From Glaciecola sp. UBA983 (GTDB taxonomy: Bacteria > Pseudomonadota > Gammaproteobacteria > Enterobacterales > Alteromonadaceae), in NCBI GenBank assembly GCA_002292215.1, contig DBBN01000107.1, positions 1-54,696 on the forward strand: DNA of 54,696 nt, written 5' to 3'. How positions within the stretch are numbered: the stretch's first letter is position 1; every line of letters starts with the position of its first letter. The position numbers were made by a program, and so were the translations under genes. Below, one piece after another: positions 29,081 through 38,266 of the stretch. Below the pieces are notes generated by a model that was not told where the DNA came from, did no database searches, and saw only the letters and a program-made list of their open reading frames with translations.

Positions 29081-30442
29081 ATGGCTGATACCATTGCTGC
29101 AAAATTTGCTGAAAGTCAATTGACTGAAATTACCGATGCCTTGTCATCTGGTAAATTCGTTTCTGTTCGTAAAATTTTGCATGAAGCTCCGGCTTGTGAT
29201 GTTGCGTTGATCCTTGAATCTACTCCTCCCAAAACGCGGGATATACTGTGGCAATTACTAGATTCTGATTATCATGGTGATGTTCTAGAAGAACTCTCTG
29301 AAGAAGTGCGTAACGGTATCATCAGTAAAATGTTGCCTGATACTGTGGTCGAAGCACTTGAGGACATGGACACCGATGACTTAGTCGAAACACTAAGTAG
29401 TTTACCGGATGAAGTGCTGCAAGATATTTTGGTGTCGATGGACGTGCAAGATCGTTATCGAGCTGAAAAAGCCTTGAGCTACGGTGAAGAAACCGCTGGT
29501 TTCATCATGAACACTGATACGATCACCTTACGTCCTGATGTGGCGGTTGATGTCATCTTACGTTATTTACGTCTTAAGGGTGATTTACCTGAAAACACAG
29601 ATACATTTTATGTCGTTAATCGCAGTGATTATCTAATCGGTTCGGTACCGGTGACACGTCTGTTGACGTCTCATCCTAATGTGACAGTCGCGGAAGTCAT
29701 GGACGAAGAGCCAGATGCGATAACCGTTGATATGCCTGATGATCAAGTGGCCAGCCTGTTTGAACGCTATAATTGGTTATCCGCACCAGTAGTGGATGAA
29801 GACTACCACTTAGTGGGTCGGATCACGATTGATGACGTGGTCGATATTATTCGTGAAGACGCAGAACACTCAATGATGAGTATGGCGGGTCTTGATGATG
29901 AAGAAGATACCTTTGCTCCGGTACTACAATCTACTCGACGCCGTTCGATTTGGTTAGGTGTGAATTTAGTTACCGCTTTATTGGCTGCAATGGTTTCAGA
30001 TATGTTCGAGCAAACCTTATCGCAATTAGCGGTTTTAGCTATCCTCAATACTATTGTACCGAGTATGGGAGGGGTTGCCGGCAATCAAACCTTAACCTTA
30101 GTGATCCGTGCAATGGCATTGGGTCATGTGAATGATTCTAACTCCAAGATATTAATTCATAAAGAACTTGCGATTGGATTTCTCAATGGGATCATCTGGG
30201 CGGTATTGATTGCCAGCGTCGTAGCATTATGGAAACAAGATTTGGATTTAGGTATCATTATTGCCTTTGCGATGCTCATGAATATGATTGCAGCGGGCCT
30301 TGCCGGTGCAACATTACCTTTAATCATGAAGAAAATGAAAATAGACCCCGCGCTAGCCGGTAGTGTTATTTTAACCACTATTACCGACGTAGTTGGGATC
30401 TTTGCGTTCCTAGGTACAGCAACGTTGTTTTTAACTTTTTAA
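29081..30442 (+). CDS. mgtE: Magnesium transporter MgtE
   Basis: A 453-residue Mg2+ channel. The N-terminal helical domain (DMDTDDLVETLSSLPDEVLQ) is followed by two CBS domains (NTDTITLRPDVAVDVILRYL; VMDEEPDAITVDMPD) that sense cytoplasmic Mg2+, then five membrane helices. The pore segment GVAGNQTLTLVIRAMALG is intact. The gene follows npr as the last of the plus-strand run. Its final 12 bp overlap the 3' end of msrA on the other strand. Confidence 0.95.
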   Translation: MADTIAAKFAESQLTEITDALSSGKFVSVRKILHEAPACDVALILESTPPKTRDILWQLLDSDYHGDVLEELSEEVRNGIISKMLPDTVVEALEDMDTDDLVETLSSLPDEVLQDILVSMDVQDRYRAEKALSYGEETAGFIMNTDTITLRPDVAVDVILRYLRLKGDLPENTDTFYVVNRSDYLIGSVPVTRLLTSHPNVTVAEVMDEEPDAITVDMPDDQVASLFERYNWLSAPVVDEDYHLVGRITIDDVVDIIREDAEHSMMSMAGLDDEEDTFAPVLQSTRRRSIWLGVNLVTALLAAMVSDMFEQTLSQLAVLAILNTIVPSMGGVAGNQTLTLVIRAMALGHVNDSNSKILIHKELAIGFLNGIIWAVLIASVVALWKQDLDLGIIIAFAMLMNMIAAGLAGATLPLIMKKMKIDPALAGSVILTTITDVVGIFAFLGTATLFLTF

Positions 30443-30970
30443 ACGCGCTGCAAAGGTTTTCTTAAACTTAACTAATTTGGGACCTACCACAAGATTGCAA
30501 TAGGTATTGCTCGGGTTATTGGCAAAGTAATCTTGATGGTAATCTTCGGCTTGCGTGTAATTATCAAGCGCTTCAATTTCAGTGACTACCGGTTCATCAT
30601 AAACATTATCTTCTGTTAATTGCGCGACAAATGCCTGTGCAGCAGCTTGTTGTTGTGCATTGTGATAATAGATCCCGCCACGATACTGAGTGCCTTTGTC
30701 ATTACCTTGACGATTGAGCTGGGTAGGGTCGTGCAATGCAAAAAAGATTTCGAATATTTCTTGAAGGCTAATCACATCGCTATCAAATACGACTCTGACG
30801 ACTTCATTATGTCCGGTGGTTCCGCTACACACTTGCTCATAAGTGGGGTTGTCACTGTGACCATTACTATATCCACAGTGAGCACTTACTACGCCTGTAA
30901 CCTTATTGAATGCTGATTCGATACACCAAAAACAGCCGCCACCTAGGGTGATTTCTTGAATTGTCGTCAT
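30431..30970 (-). CDS. msrA: Peptide methionine-S-sulfoxide reductase MsrA
   Basis: Reduces the S epimer of methionine sulfoxide in proteins; 179 residues. The active site is LGGGCFWCIESAF with catalytic Cys13. GYSNGHSDNPTYEQVCSGTTGH and the C-terminal YHQDYFANNPSNTYC are family blocks. ATG 30970 is chosen because GGAG lies six bases upstream; ATG 30982 is also in frame. No signal peptide is present, so it is cytoplasmic. Confidence 0.96.
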   Translation of the reverse strand: MTTIQEITLGGGCFWCIESAFNKVTGVVSAHCGYSNGHSDNPTYEQVCSGTTGHNEVVRVVFDSDVISLQEIFEIFFALHDPTQLNRQGNDKGTQYRGGIYYHNAQQQAAAQAFVAQLTEDNVYDEPVVTEIEALDNYTQAEDYHQDYFANNPSNTYCNLVVGPKLVKFKKTFAARLKS

Positions 30971-31096
30971 AAATTTCTCCATATTGTTATTGAAACATTA
31001 TGGGGGCTGACCACAAAACATCAATACATTCTCATCCAAAACGTCATTCTCTACGTAATCATACATATACAATTTAGCAATAAGACGACATAACTT

Positions 31097-31483
31097 ATGA
31101 AATTAACCCTTTTTTATGATGGTATGTGCCCATTATGTCAAAAAGAAATGCAGCATTTAATCAAATACAATACTGCTGGTCATCTAGCTTTTGTGGATAT
31201 TATGGAGCCTGGTTTTAGTGAGGCATATCCACACTTAGATTGGGATGCATTGAACAATCGCATTCATGGACAAACCGATAGTGGGGCAGTGATTACTGGG
31301 CTGGATGTGACGTATTTAGCATGGAAATTAGTCGGTAAGGGGTGGGTTTATGCACCTACGCGTTGGCCTGTGATCCGTTGGTTTGCAGATAAGTTTTATA
31401 ATGTCTTTGCCAAGCATCGTTATACCATTTCCTATTGGTTAACAGGGCAGCGTCGATGCGAGCGTTGTGTACTTAAAAACTAA
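31097..31483 (+). CDS. DCC-family thiol-disulfide oxidoreductase-like protein (DUF393)
   Basis: A 128-residue protein beginning KLTLFYDGMCPLCQKEM, with CxxC at Cys11/Cys14 inside the D-x-x-C-P-x-C pattern of DUF393. The middle contains VITGLDVTYLAWKLVG and ends RRCERCVLKN with another Cys pair. The family is presumed to have thioredoxin-like redox function; no substrate is known. It lies 35 bp before an SDR gene on the same strand, likely in one unit. Confidence 0.85.
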   Translation: MKLTLFYDGMCPLCQKEMQHLIKYNTAGHLAFVDIMEPGFSEAYPHLDWDALNNRIHGQTDSGAVITGLDVTYLAWKLVGKGWVYAPTRWPVIRWFADKFYNVFAKHRYTISYWLTGQRRCERCVLKN

Positions 31484-31518
31484 TCATATTACCTACCCTA
31501 TAATAAGAGAATTCATAC

Positions 31519-32256
31519 ATGAGTAATGCCTTAGTCATCGGTGCCAGTAGTGGTATAGCCCAAGCATTGTTAAGCCAATTAGCCGATTTGCCGGATGTAA
31601 CACAAGTCCATGCAGTGTCAAGAACAAGTCAATCATTGAGTAACCCGAGTATTTCAGCGTTTAGCTTCAATACGCTCGATGAAGATGCTGTAAAGGCGTT
31701 TATCACCCAACAGCGTCAACAAGGGATAACTTATCGTTATGTTGTCTCTACGGTGGGTGTTTTGCATCGTGAAGGTAATGAGCATCAAGTTGCATTAAAA
31801 CCAGAAAAACGACTTGAAGATATCGATCCAAAACAGTTACAGGCGTATTTTGAAGTAAATACAATATTACCGGCTATTTGGTTAAAACACTTGGTTCACG
31901 TGATGGTGAAAGGTTCGCCAAGTGTGATTGCATTTTTAAGCGCACGCGTAGGAAGCATCAGTGATAATCAAATTGGTGGTTGGTATGGTTATAGAGCGTC
32001 AAAAGCAGCACTTAATATGATGATCAAAAATGCCGCTATTGAATATGGACGGCGTAATAAACAGGTGTCGTTAATGGCATATCATCCAGGAACAGTTGAT
32101 ACCGGCTTATCCAAACCCTTTCAAGCTAACGTTAAACCTGGTAAGTTATTTACGCCTGAATATACGGCGCAATGTCTTATTCAGTTATTAGTAGGTGCAG
32201 AAGCCCAGCATAGTCCATATTATATTGGCTGGGATGGTAAAACTATTCCATGGTAA
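31519..32256 (+). CDS. Short-chain dehydrogenase, CsgA/C-factor-like
   Basis: A 245-residue classical SDR. The cofactor motif is ALVIGASSGIAQALLSQLA, the active site YGYRASKAALNMMIKNAA with Tyr and Lys, and a preceding Ser lies in AFLSARVGSIS. MAYHPGTVDTGLSKPF is typical of the C-factor-like subgroup. Its substrate is not known. It is between the DCC protein and an NSS transporter. Confidence 0.88.
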   Translation: MSNALVIGASSGIAQALLSQLADLPDVTQVHAVSRTSQSLSNPSISAFSFNTLDEDAVKAFITQQRQQGITYRYVVSTVGVLHREGNEHQVALKPEKRLEDIDPKQLQAYFEVNTILPAIWLKHLVHVMVKGSPSVIAFLSARVGSISDNQIGGWYGYRASKAALNMMIKNAAIEYGRRNKQVSLMAYHPGTVDTGLSKPFQANVKPGKLFTPEYTAQCLIQLLVGAEAQHSPYYIGWDGKTIPW

Positions 32257-32314
32257 ATGACTTTTGCGCGAAGTCTTGCTAGTATCGCCCTATAATAATA
32301 ATTTAGGAATATTC

Positions 32315-33736
32315 ATGGGCGCATCTCGCGAACAATTCGGTTCTCGTCTTGGTTTTATCTTGGCTGCAGCAGGTTCTGCAGTCGGTATTGGCAATTTGGT
32401 CGGTTTTCCTGTCGGTGCAGCTAAAAATGGTGGTGGTGCATTTTTGTTTATGTACGCCATTTTTGTGTTTTTTATCTGTTTGCCTGTGATGCTTGCAGAG
32501 ATGTCCGTGGGGCGTAACACCCAAAAAGATCCCCTCGGCGCATACTCGATTATTTCTAACAAAAATCCAACATGGAATATCGCCGGTTGGCTATCCATCA
32601 TCACGCCATTCATGATTGCGGTATTTTACTTAGTCATCACAGTGTGGATTTTTGGCTATTTAGTTGGAGCAGTCACTGGAAATTTAGCCCAATTAGCAGA
32701 TCCTGCGCATTTTGGAACATTCATTCAATCCAATACGATATTTGTATATATGGCATTGGTATTAGCGATAGTCTACTTTATCTTACAAGGTGGCGTGAAG
32801 CAGGGCATTGAAAAAGCAGCTAAAACGCTCATGCCAGCGTTGTTTATTATGCTGGTGGGCATGGTGATTTTTGTCCTGACACAAGACAATGCGATGGCAG
32901 GCGTCAAGTTTTACCTAATTCCTGACTTCAGCAAAATTGATTCAGGTGTGGTCAATGGCGCATTATCCCAAGCATTCTTCTCATTGTCGTTAGGTATGGG
33001 GATCATGATTACCTACGGTAGTTATATTGATAAACGTGCTGATATACCGGGTTCAGCCAAGTTAGTCGCACTGACAGATACCGCTGTGGCGTTTACTGCT
33101 GGTTTGATGATATTACCTGCGATTTATTCATTCAACCCTGAGGTCAAACCTGAAGATTTGAGTGATTCGTCAGTCAGTTTGATTTTTACTTTTTTACCGA
33201 AAATCTTTTTAGCGTTACAAACGTCAATTGGTTTTGTGGGTGCGAGTGCGGTAGCGAGTACCTTCTTCTTGTTGGTGTTCTTTGCGGCGATTACCTCACT
33301 GGTGTCTATTTTTGAAGTGCCGGTGGCAGCATTAATGAGTGAGAAAAAACTAAGCCGTAAAAAAGCGCTGTTAGCATGTGGCTTCTTACTAATCGTGTTG
33401 TCATTAATGTGTGCGGTATCATTTGGCATGGTAGGATTTTTCACTGAATTTACCAGTTATGCCGGCGCCAATAAATCCTTCTTTGATGTGGTGATTGATG
33501 TGTTCTACGACACCATATTACCCCTCAATGGTCTATTGATTTGTTTATTTGTCAGTTACCGTTGGAAAAAACAAAACTTCAATAAAGAACTCGAAAGTGG
33601 CGCGCCGAACTATAAATCGAGCTTATTTGAAAAATACGTCGATGTATCTGTTGGTACCTTTATTCCGGCGATATTATTAGTGATTTTTGTGAACACGGTT
33701 GCCAGTAAATACTTTGGCGTGACGCTAATAGGCTAA
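32315..33736 (+). CDS. Sodium-dependent neurotransmitter:sodium symporter (NSS) family transporter
   Basis: A 473-residue transporter with about eleven to twelve membrane helices. The first helix carries GFILAAAGSAVGIGNLVGFP, the unwound substrate and Na+ site of LeuT-type carriers. Helix 6 reads ALSQAFFSLSLGMGIMITYG. Bacterial members import amino acids with Na+, which fits the Na+-based energetics implied by Na+-NQR. The ATG at 32315 has AGGA seven bases upstream; an upstream in-frame start at 32264 would add 17 residues ahead of a TATAAT-like sequence at 32291 and is unlikely. Confidence 0.92.
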   Translation: MGASREQFGSRLGFILAAAGSAVGIGNLVGFPVGAAKNGGGAFLFMYAIFVFFICLPVMLAEMSVGRNTQKDPLGAYSIISNKNPTWNIAGWLSIITPFMIAVFYLVITVWIFGYLVGAVTGNLAQLADPAHFGTFIQSNTIFVYMALVLAIVYFILQGGVKQGIEKAAKTLMPALFIMLVGMVIFVLTQDNAMAGVKFYLIPDFSKIDSGVVNGALSQAFFSLSLGMGIMITYGSYIDKRADIPGSAKLVALTDTAVAFTAGLMILPAIYSFNPEVKPEDLSDSSVSLIFTFLPKIFLALQTSIGFVGASAVASTFFLLVFFAAITSLVSIFEVPVAALMSEKKLSRKKALLACGFLLIVLSLMCAVSFGMVGFFTEFTSYAGANKSFFDVVIDVFYDTILPLNGLLICLFVSYRWKKQNFNKELESGAPNYKSSLFEKYVDVSVGTFIPAILLVIFVNTVASKYFGVTLIG

Positions 33737-33740
33737 TGAC

Positions 33741-34616
33741 TTACAACATGTCATACGGAGACGAATATTGATATTTAAAGCCCAGCCATTGCTGGGTTTT
33801 TTGTGCAAGTACGATTTTGCCCTCAGCCACAACCCCATGACCCGCTATACCATCATCACGGGTAAACGACAAAGTACCGAGCCCTTTATGTTGAGCCGCA
33901 GCTTGGTAATAATCTTGGCGAGTAGGGTGCTCCGGGGCACATAAGTGCAACGTACGGCCAGCAACATGATTGAAATCGGTCGTTAAGATTTGAACTAATA
34001 CCCTAATAACATCTTCTTTGTGCACGAGGTTAACGCGCTGTTTACCATTAGCTAATGACGGACGCTTCACTAACGCTGTCACTGGATGGCGTTGTTCATC
34101 AATTAATCCTGCTAATCGGACAACGCAGGCTTGTTTTGGGAATTCATTTAGACACCATTGCTCTATTTCGGCATGGGCTTTGCCTGATGCAGTGACTGGG
34201 GTAACTGGCGTATCTTCATCGACGTCTCCAGTCATTTCGCCAAACACAGATGTGGTTGAAACGAACACAATATTAATATTGGGATTTTTATTTTTGGCAT
34301 GTTGGATTAATTGTTTAATGCCGGCAATAAATGGTGGAGCATGTAAATGGCGTCGACCTGGCGGAATATTTACGACGATGACATCGGTGTGGGTGAATGC
34401 AGTCAACAAGGATGAAGAATACACCGTGTTGGCCACATCTGTTTTATCAAGCACAAATTCTATTGGGTCAATGTCTTGGGCTGCTAAAACAGGGAGTTGT
34501 TCGCTGCGTGTCGTTGTGCCGTATACATTTATCGGCACCTGCCTAAGCTTAAGCCCTAACGGCTGGCCTAGCCAACCGCAACCACATAACATTACTGTCG
34601 GAATATCTGGAGTCAT
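33741..34616 (-). CDS. NAD-dependent epimerase/dehydratase, YeeZ-like
   Basis: A 291-residue extended-SDR protein. It begins TVMLCGCGWLGQPLGLKL, the variant GxGxLG nucleotide motif seen in E. coli YeeZ. FVSTTSVFGEMTGDVDEDTP and VNLVHKEDVIRVL follow, with HLCAPEHPTRQDYY near the end. The classical Tyr-x3-Lys is not apparent, as in YeeZ. Function is unknown. Its ATG directly follows the stop of the gene upstream with no gap, so translation is coupled. Confidence 0.82.
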   Translation of the reverse strand: MTPDIPTVMLCGCGWLGQPLGLKLRQVPINVYGTTTRSEQLPVLAAQDIDPIEFVLDKTDVANTVYSSSLLTAFTHTDVIVVNIPPGRRHLHAPPFIAGIKQLIQHAKNKNPNINIVFVSTTSVFGEMTGDVDEDTPVTPVTASGKAHAEIEQWCLNEFPKQACVVRLAGLIDEQRHPVTALVKRPSLANGKQRVNLVHKEDVIRVLVQILTTDFNHVAGRTLHLCAPEHPTRQDYYQAAAQHKGLGTLSFTRDDGIAGHGVVAEGKIVLAQKTQQWLGFKYQYSSPYDML

Positions 34617-35450
34617 TTATTTATTGTGCGCTTTTTTTGTGTTATCGGTAACGGTGATCATATTCAATTGTGCTAATTCAGGAATACGTTGAGCAACAAT
34701 CACCTCTGCGGCATCTGCACTGCGAATAATGTCGCACAACAGCTCTGCGGATTCACCAAATTGATTGGCGTGCATTCCTATTTTATCTGTGACACGTTGA
34801 CCCAATGCATCGGGATTAAAAAAGTCCGCTTGCATGTCTCCGTCACCAAACAACATTTCACTGCCGAGGGCTAAAAATAAGCGTCCCATCGAATCAGAAA
34901 TAGCACTTTTTAACGCATCTGCAAACTCTGTTTCCCATTCAGGACTAGCCCATTGATTTGCGCTATCTTGCTGCGGATCAATATAAATGCTGCCATCTGG
35001 CGCATAGATACTGCTTTTCACTGTGCCGGAAATGTTGGTCATCAATTCATTCATTTTAATGATTAGTTCATCATCAGGGCCGAGTAACTCAGCAAAGACT
35101 TCATTCACTGCTAAGTTAGCCACTTCCAAGCCTTGTGCCGCAAATTCAACACCAATCGGGATCGCAGCTTTAATATTGTAATAATAGCTCTCAATAGCAG
35201 CACGTTGATGAGGCGTTAACGTGAGCACTGTGCCATCTACCGTTAATTGTTGTTGTGCATCAATGACTAAGGTTTGTTGAGGAGAGGATAATGTTAGTAC
35301 ATCATGTTGAAAACCCAACGTGCCAGCTAAATCCATTTTGCATTGTTCTATTTCAACGTTGATCCCATTGGCTTGAGCGGTAGGGCTTGCCATCAAGCTT
35401 GAGGCTACTATCAGCGAGGTGGCTGCAATTGTCGCGGTAAATGTGTTCAT
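34617..35450 (-). CDS. YggN-like exported protein (DUF2884)
   Basis: A 277-residue protein with a signal peptide (SLIVASSLMASPTAQA). The mature part has VEIEQCKMDLAGTLGF, QQLTVDGTVLTLTPHQRAAI and later SSIYAPDGSIYIDPQQ, matching the DUF2884/YggN layout. The E. coli homologue is periplasmic and uncharacterised. The stop codon abuts the ATG of the YeeZ-like gene. Confidence 0.78.
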   Translation of the reverse strand: MNTFTATIAATSLIVASSLMASPTAQANGINVEIEQCKMDLAGTLGFQHDVLTLSSPQQTLVIDAQQQLTVDGTVLTLTPHQRAAIESYYYNIKAAIPIGVEFAAQGLEVANLAVNEVFAELLGPDDELIIKMNELMTNISGTVKSSIYAPDGSIYIDPQQDSANQWASPEWETEFADALKSAISDSMGRLFLALGSEMLFGDGDMQADFFNPDALGQRVTDKIGMHANQFGESAELLCDIIRSADAAEVIVAQRIPELAQLNMITVTDNTKKAHNK

Positions 35451-35697
35451 AGTGATCCTTGTGTAAAGTCTACGGTCTTGTATATAACCTATTGTAATAT
35501 GAGTTAATACAATAAGTGTGCCAACATCGATAAGACTGAAAGCCTATTAAATAAAGGCGTATACATAGGATATAATACATACGTAAAAAGATTAAACTAG
35601 TTTTAGGTGAAATTCCTGATTAAATGTTGGTTTTGACCAATATCAATGAATTACCATAAAAGTGTATTTGTACGTACCGTTTTTTATCTTATCTAGG

Positions 35698-35703
35698 TAT
35701 AAT
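35698..35703 (+). promoter_or_regulatory. Likely -10 element for the 63-residue membrane protein gene
   Basis: A perfect TATAAT lies 29 bp before the ATG at 35733, leaving a short leader with a GGAG ribosome site. No good -35 is found 16-18 bp upstream. The rest of the 35451-35700 gap shows no other clear feature. Confidence 0.4.
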
Positions 35704-35732
35704 AAGCACAGATAAGTTTATTGGAGAAAGTC

Positions 35733-35924
35733 ATGAGTGAATGGATCAATGCGATTGTATTCGGTGTAGGTGTATTAGCGTTTGTACTAGGTATAACTAG
35801 TATCGTTATGGCGGTAATCTCAACTAAGACAACAGAATCTGGTATGCAAGAAAAAGTAGAATACGGCTTTTTCGGTGTAGCAGGCTTGGTTGTTTTTGCG
35901 TTGATGGGCTATGCGTTAGCATAA
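35733..35924 (+). CDS. Small two-helix membrane protein (63 residues)
   Basis: The protein has two hydrophobic helices (about 8-32 and 45-62) joined by a polar loop STKTTESGMQEKVEYG. The ATG at 35733 is preceded by GGAG at good spacing and by a TATAAT sequence; a strong terminator follows. It is therefore a complete single-gene unit. I do not recognise the family. The length and topology are typical of small membrane regulators or toxin-like peptides, but nothing shows which. Codon use and frame integrity look normal. Confidence 0.75.
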   Translation: MSEWINAIVFGVGVLAFVLGITSIVMAVISTKTTESGMQEKVEYGFFGVAGLVVFALMGYALA

Positions 35925-35941
35925 AACAGCTAGATCAATAT

Positions 35942-35979
35942 AAAAAAACCGTTATTCCTGAGGAGTAACGGTTTTTTTA
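35942..35979 (+). terminator. Terminator of the small membrane protein gene
   Basis: AAAAAACCGTTATTCC pairs with GGAGTAACGGTTTTTTT around a 3-nt loop; the T run is seven bases. The A run on the other side could also end the minus-strand MscS transcript. Confidence 0.9.
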
Positions 35980-35999
35980 TAACTGCCAGTTAGCGCCTG

Positions 36000-37259
36000 T
36001 TAAATGCGACTTGCATCCGTAATGCTTTGATATGGACGTAGTTTAAAGAGTGGCATCATAGCGAGTACATGATCAAAAATGTCGGACTGAATGCCTTCAT
36101 ATTCCACCCAATTTTTGTTACTGCTAAAACAGTATATTTCTAGTGCCAAACCATGTTCGGTGGGTTTCAACTGGCGCACCATTAAGGTCAATGATTGGTT
36201 GATTTGCGGATGTTGGCGCAGGTAAGATTCGATATACGCTCTAAATGTACCTATGTTCGTTAACCGTCGAGCATTCAAGAGATCATTTTGGTCAATATGT
36301 TGATCTTGATGATAGGCTTGTAGCTCGGTCAGTTTTTGTTTGAGGTAGTGATTAATCGAACGGATGTTAACAAGGTTATCAATCATCGCTTGGTCTAAAA
36401 ACGTAATACTTTGCATATCAATTTGAATGCTGCGCTTAATGCGACGTCCACCTGATTGAGTCATGCCACGCCAGTTTTTGACAACCTCATTGGTCAGTGT
36501 GTAAGTCGGTAAGGTGGCAATAGTTTTATCCCAATTTTGTACTTTAACCACATTTAAGCCAATCTCTCGGATCTCACCATCCACGCCATAGGCTTGCATT
36601 TCAATCCAATCACCCGTATTAAACATGCGATTTGCAGCTATTTGAATCCCTGCAACAAATCCTAAAATGGTATCTTTGAAAATCAATAGCAAAATCGCAG
36701 CAATAGCAGTTAGACCAGATAAAAGCAATAACGGGCTTTTATCTAAAATTAACGAGATAGTCAGCAAGATAGTAATGATCGCAAAAATCAGTTTACTGAC
36801 TTGAATAAATCCAGTGATAGGTGCTTTTTGAGCAAGGTTGGAGCGTTCATACAAGACTTCTACGGTATTGAGTAATGCAAATATCGCGATAATCGAAGAC
36901 ACCACAAGATAGATTTGTGCCGCCTTCAACACAAAGTTAAGCAACAAGGTGTTAAATTCTAATAATATCGGGGCGGCAACAAATACAAACAAAGCTGGTG
37001 TGATATGACCAAGTCGGTTAAAGAAACCTTGCTCATGTAAGGTATCATCCCAGTCGTGGTTATTGCGTAATAATATTGTCAACATTTTAGAGCGTACCAG
37101 CATTTTAACGGCCCATAACACTAATGCAGCAGTCGTGATGAGTAAGATCACCGAAATGAATTGGTAACTGGTATCTTGCATCGTGATGGCAGAATCGGGG
37201 TAGCGAAACATAGTGTTGAGTACGTCTAAGATGAAATGTTGTATGGTCGAGGCTTGCAT
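36000..37259 (-). CDS. MscS-family mechanosensitive channel, YbdG-like
   Basis: A 419-residue channel with about five N-terminal membrane helices. The pore helix and beta domain region reads ILLLIFKDTILGFVAGIQIA, NRMFNTGDWIEM, then GEIREIGLNVVKVQNWDKT. The long C-terminal domain and insertion after the beta domain resemble E. coli YbdG (MscM). It releases solutes on osmotic downshock. The ATG at 37259 is chosen: AAGG lies upstream and it starts just after the acyltransferase stop. An earlier in-frame start would overlap that gene. Confidence 0.9.
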   Translation of the reverse strand: MQASTIQHFILDVLNTMFRYPDSAITMQDTSYQFISVILLITTAALVLWAVKMLVRSKMLTILLRNNHDWDDTLHEQGFFNRLGHITPALFVFVAAPILLEFNTLLLNFVLKAAQIYLVVSSIIAIFALLNTVEVLYERSNLAQKAPITGFIQVSKLIFAIITILLTISLILDKSPLLLLSGLTAIAAILLLIFKDTILGFVAGIQIAANRMFNTGDWIEMQAYGVDGEIREIGLNVVKVQNWDKTIATLPTYTLTNEVVKNWRGMTQSGGRRIKRSIQIDMQSITFLDQAMIDNLVNIRSINHYLKQKLTELQAYHQDQHIDQNDLLNARRLTNIGTFRAYIESYLRQHPQINQSLTLMVRQLKPTEHGLALEIYCFSSNKNWVEYEGIQSDIFDHVLAMMPLFKLRPYQSITDASRI

Positions 37260-37266
37260 AAATACC

Positions 37267-38151
37267 TTATAAAAATTGCGTAATACGGGCGTCTTTTTCT
37301 GCCCACCGCGTATTAAGTTGTTCTCTAAACGCGTCTCTAAATTGTTGATTACCTTGATAGTCTCCCAACATTTGTGGGCTGACAGATTGTACTTTAACAT
37401 CGATAACGATACGTTTCATGTTTCCACATAACATATCCATCATGGGCCAGCGTGTATTTTGCGGGTACAGGATGCTGATATCTAACATATGCGTAAACAA
37501 ATCTCCCATTGCCGCTAAGGTAAACGCAATACCGGCAGCTTTAGGTGGTAATAAATGCGTATAAGGGCTTTGTTTGCTTGCATGTTTAGTTGGGGTAAAT
37601 CGCGTCCCTTCCACAAAATTGATAATGGTAGTGGGTGTCGTGCGGTATTTTTCACAGACGGCTTGAGTGGTGGCGATATCCTGGCCTTTCAATTCAGGAC
37701 GTTTAGCTATCGCAGCGCGAGAATGTCGTTGCATAAATGGCATATCCAGCGCCCATGCGCCTAAGCCTACAAATGGTAGCCAGATTAATTCTTTTTTAAG
37801 AAAAAACTTTGGGGCAGGGTAGCGTCCCTTAGCCAATCCAATTAACAAAATAATATCAAGATAACTGCGATGATTCGCAGTGATCAAATACCAATTTTGC
37901 TCAGATAGCTCCCCTTCAATATGCAGGTCAAGTTCAATGCGGTTAAACAACTTAATTAAAAAAGTGCTGGTCACGCCAAATGCAATTTCAAAACGGGCAT
38001 TTAGTGCATTGAGTAAACGTGTGACGCGCGTGACTGGAGAGAGTAATTTTAGTAAGCCGACTAACACAATCAGACTGGCCCACCAACCAAGATTGAGCAT
38101 TTGCAACGTAAAGTGTATGGGAAATAGACAAACCGCTTTAAGCCAAGACAT
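37267..38151 (-). CDS. Acyltransferase, PlsC/YihG-like
   Basis: A 294-residue membrane-bound lysophospholipid acyltransferase family protein. Motif I is ITANHRSYLDIILL (NHxxxxD), motif III NFVEGTRFTPTKH, and PPKAAGIAFTLAAMG follows. The pattern matches E. coli YihG, which adds acyl chains to lysophosphatidic acid. There are hydrophobic segments at the N terminus. It is co-transcribed with the MscS gene (7-bp gap). Confidence 0.88.
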   Translation of the reverse strand: MSWLKAVCLFPIHFTLQMLNLGWWASLIVLVGLLKLLSPVTRVTRLLNALNARFEIAFGVTSTFLIKLFNRIELDLHIEGELSEQNWYLITANHRSYLDIILLIGLAKGRYPAPKFFLKKELIWLPFVGLGAWALDMPFMQRHSRAAIAKRPELKGQDIATTQAVCEKYRTTPTTIINFVEGTRFTPTKHASKQSPYTHLLPPKAAGIAFTLAAMGDLFTHMLDISILYPQNTRWPMMDMLCGNMKRIVIDVKVQSVSPQMLGDYQGNQQFRDAFREQLNTRWAEKDARITQFL

Positions 38152-38266
38152 TATTATTCCTTATTATTGTGCTCGCATCGTAGGAAAACTTTGCGACTAG
38201 GTCAATAACTATTATGTTTATGGTATTATAAGTAACGTGTAATTTAACTGTTGAGAACAATCCGAA

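Noticed and set aside
32264..32314. 17-residue N-terminal extension of the NSS transporter
   Set aside because: It spans a TATAAT-like element and lacks a ribosome site; ATG 32315 has AGGA at good spacing and matches the family start.
37260..37400. Longer MscS protein starting inside the acyltransferase gene
   Set aside because: The extra 47 residues are a shadow of the acyltransferase frame; ATG 37259 with AAGG upstream is the natural start.
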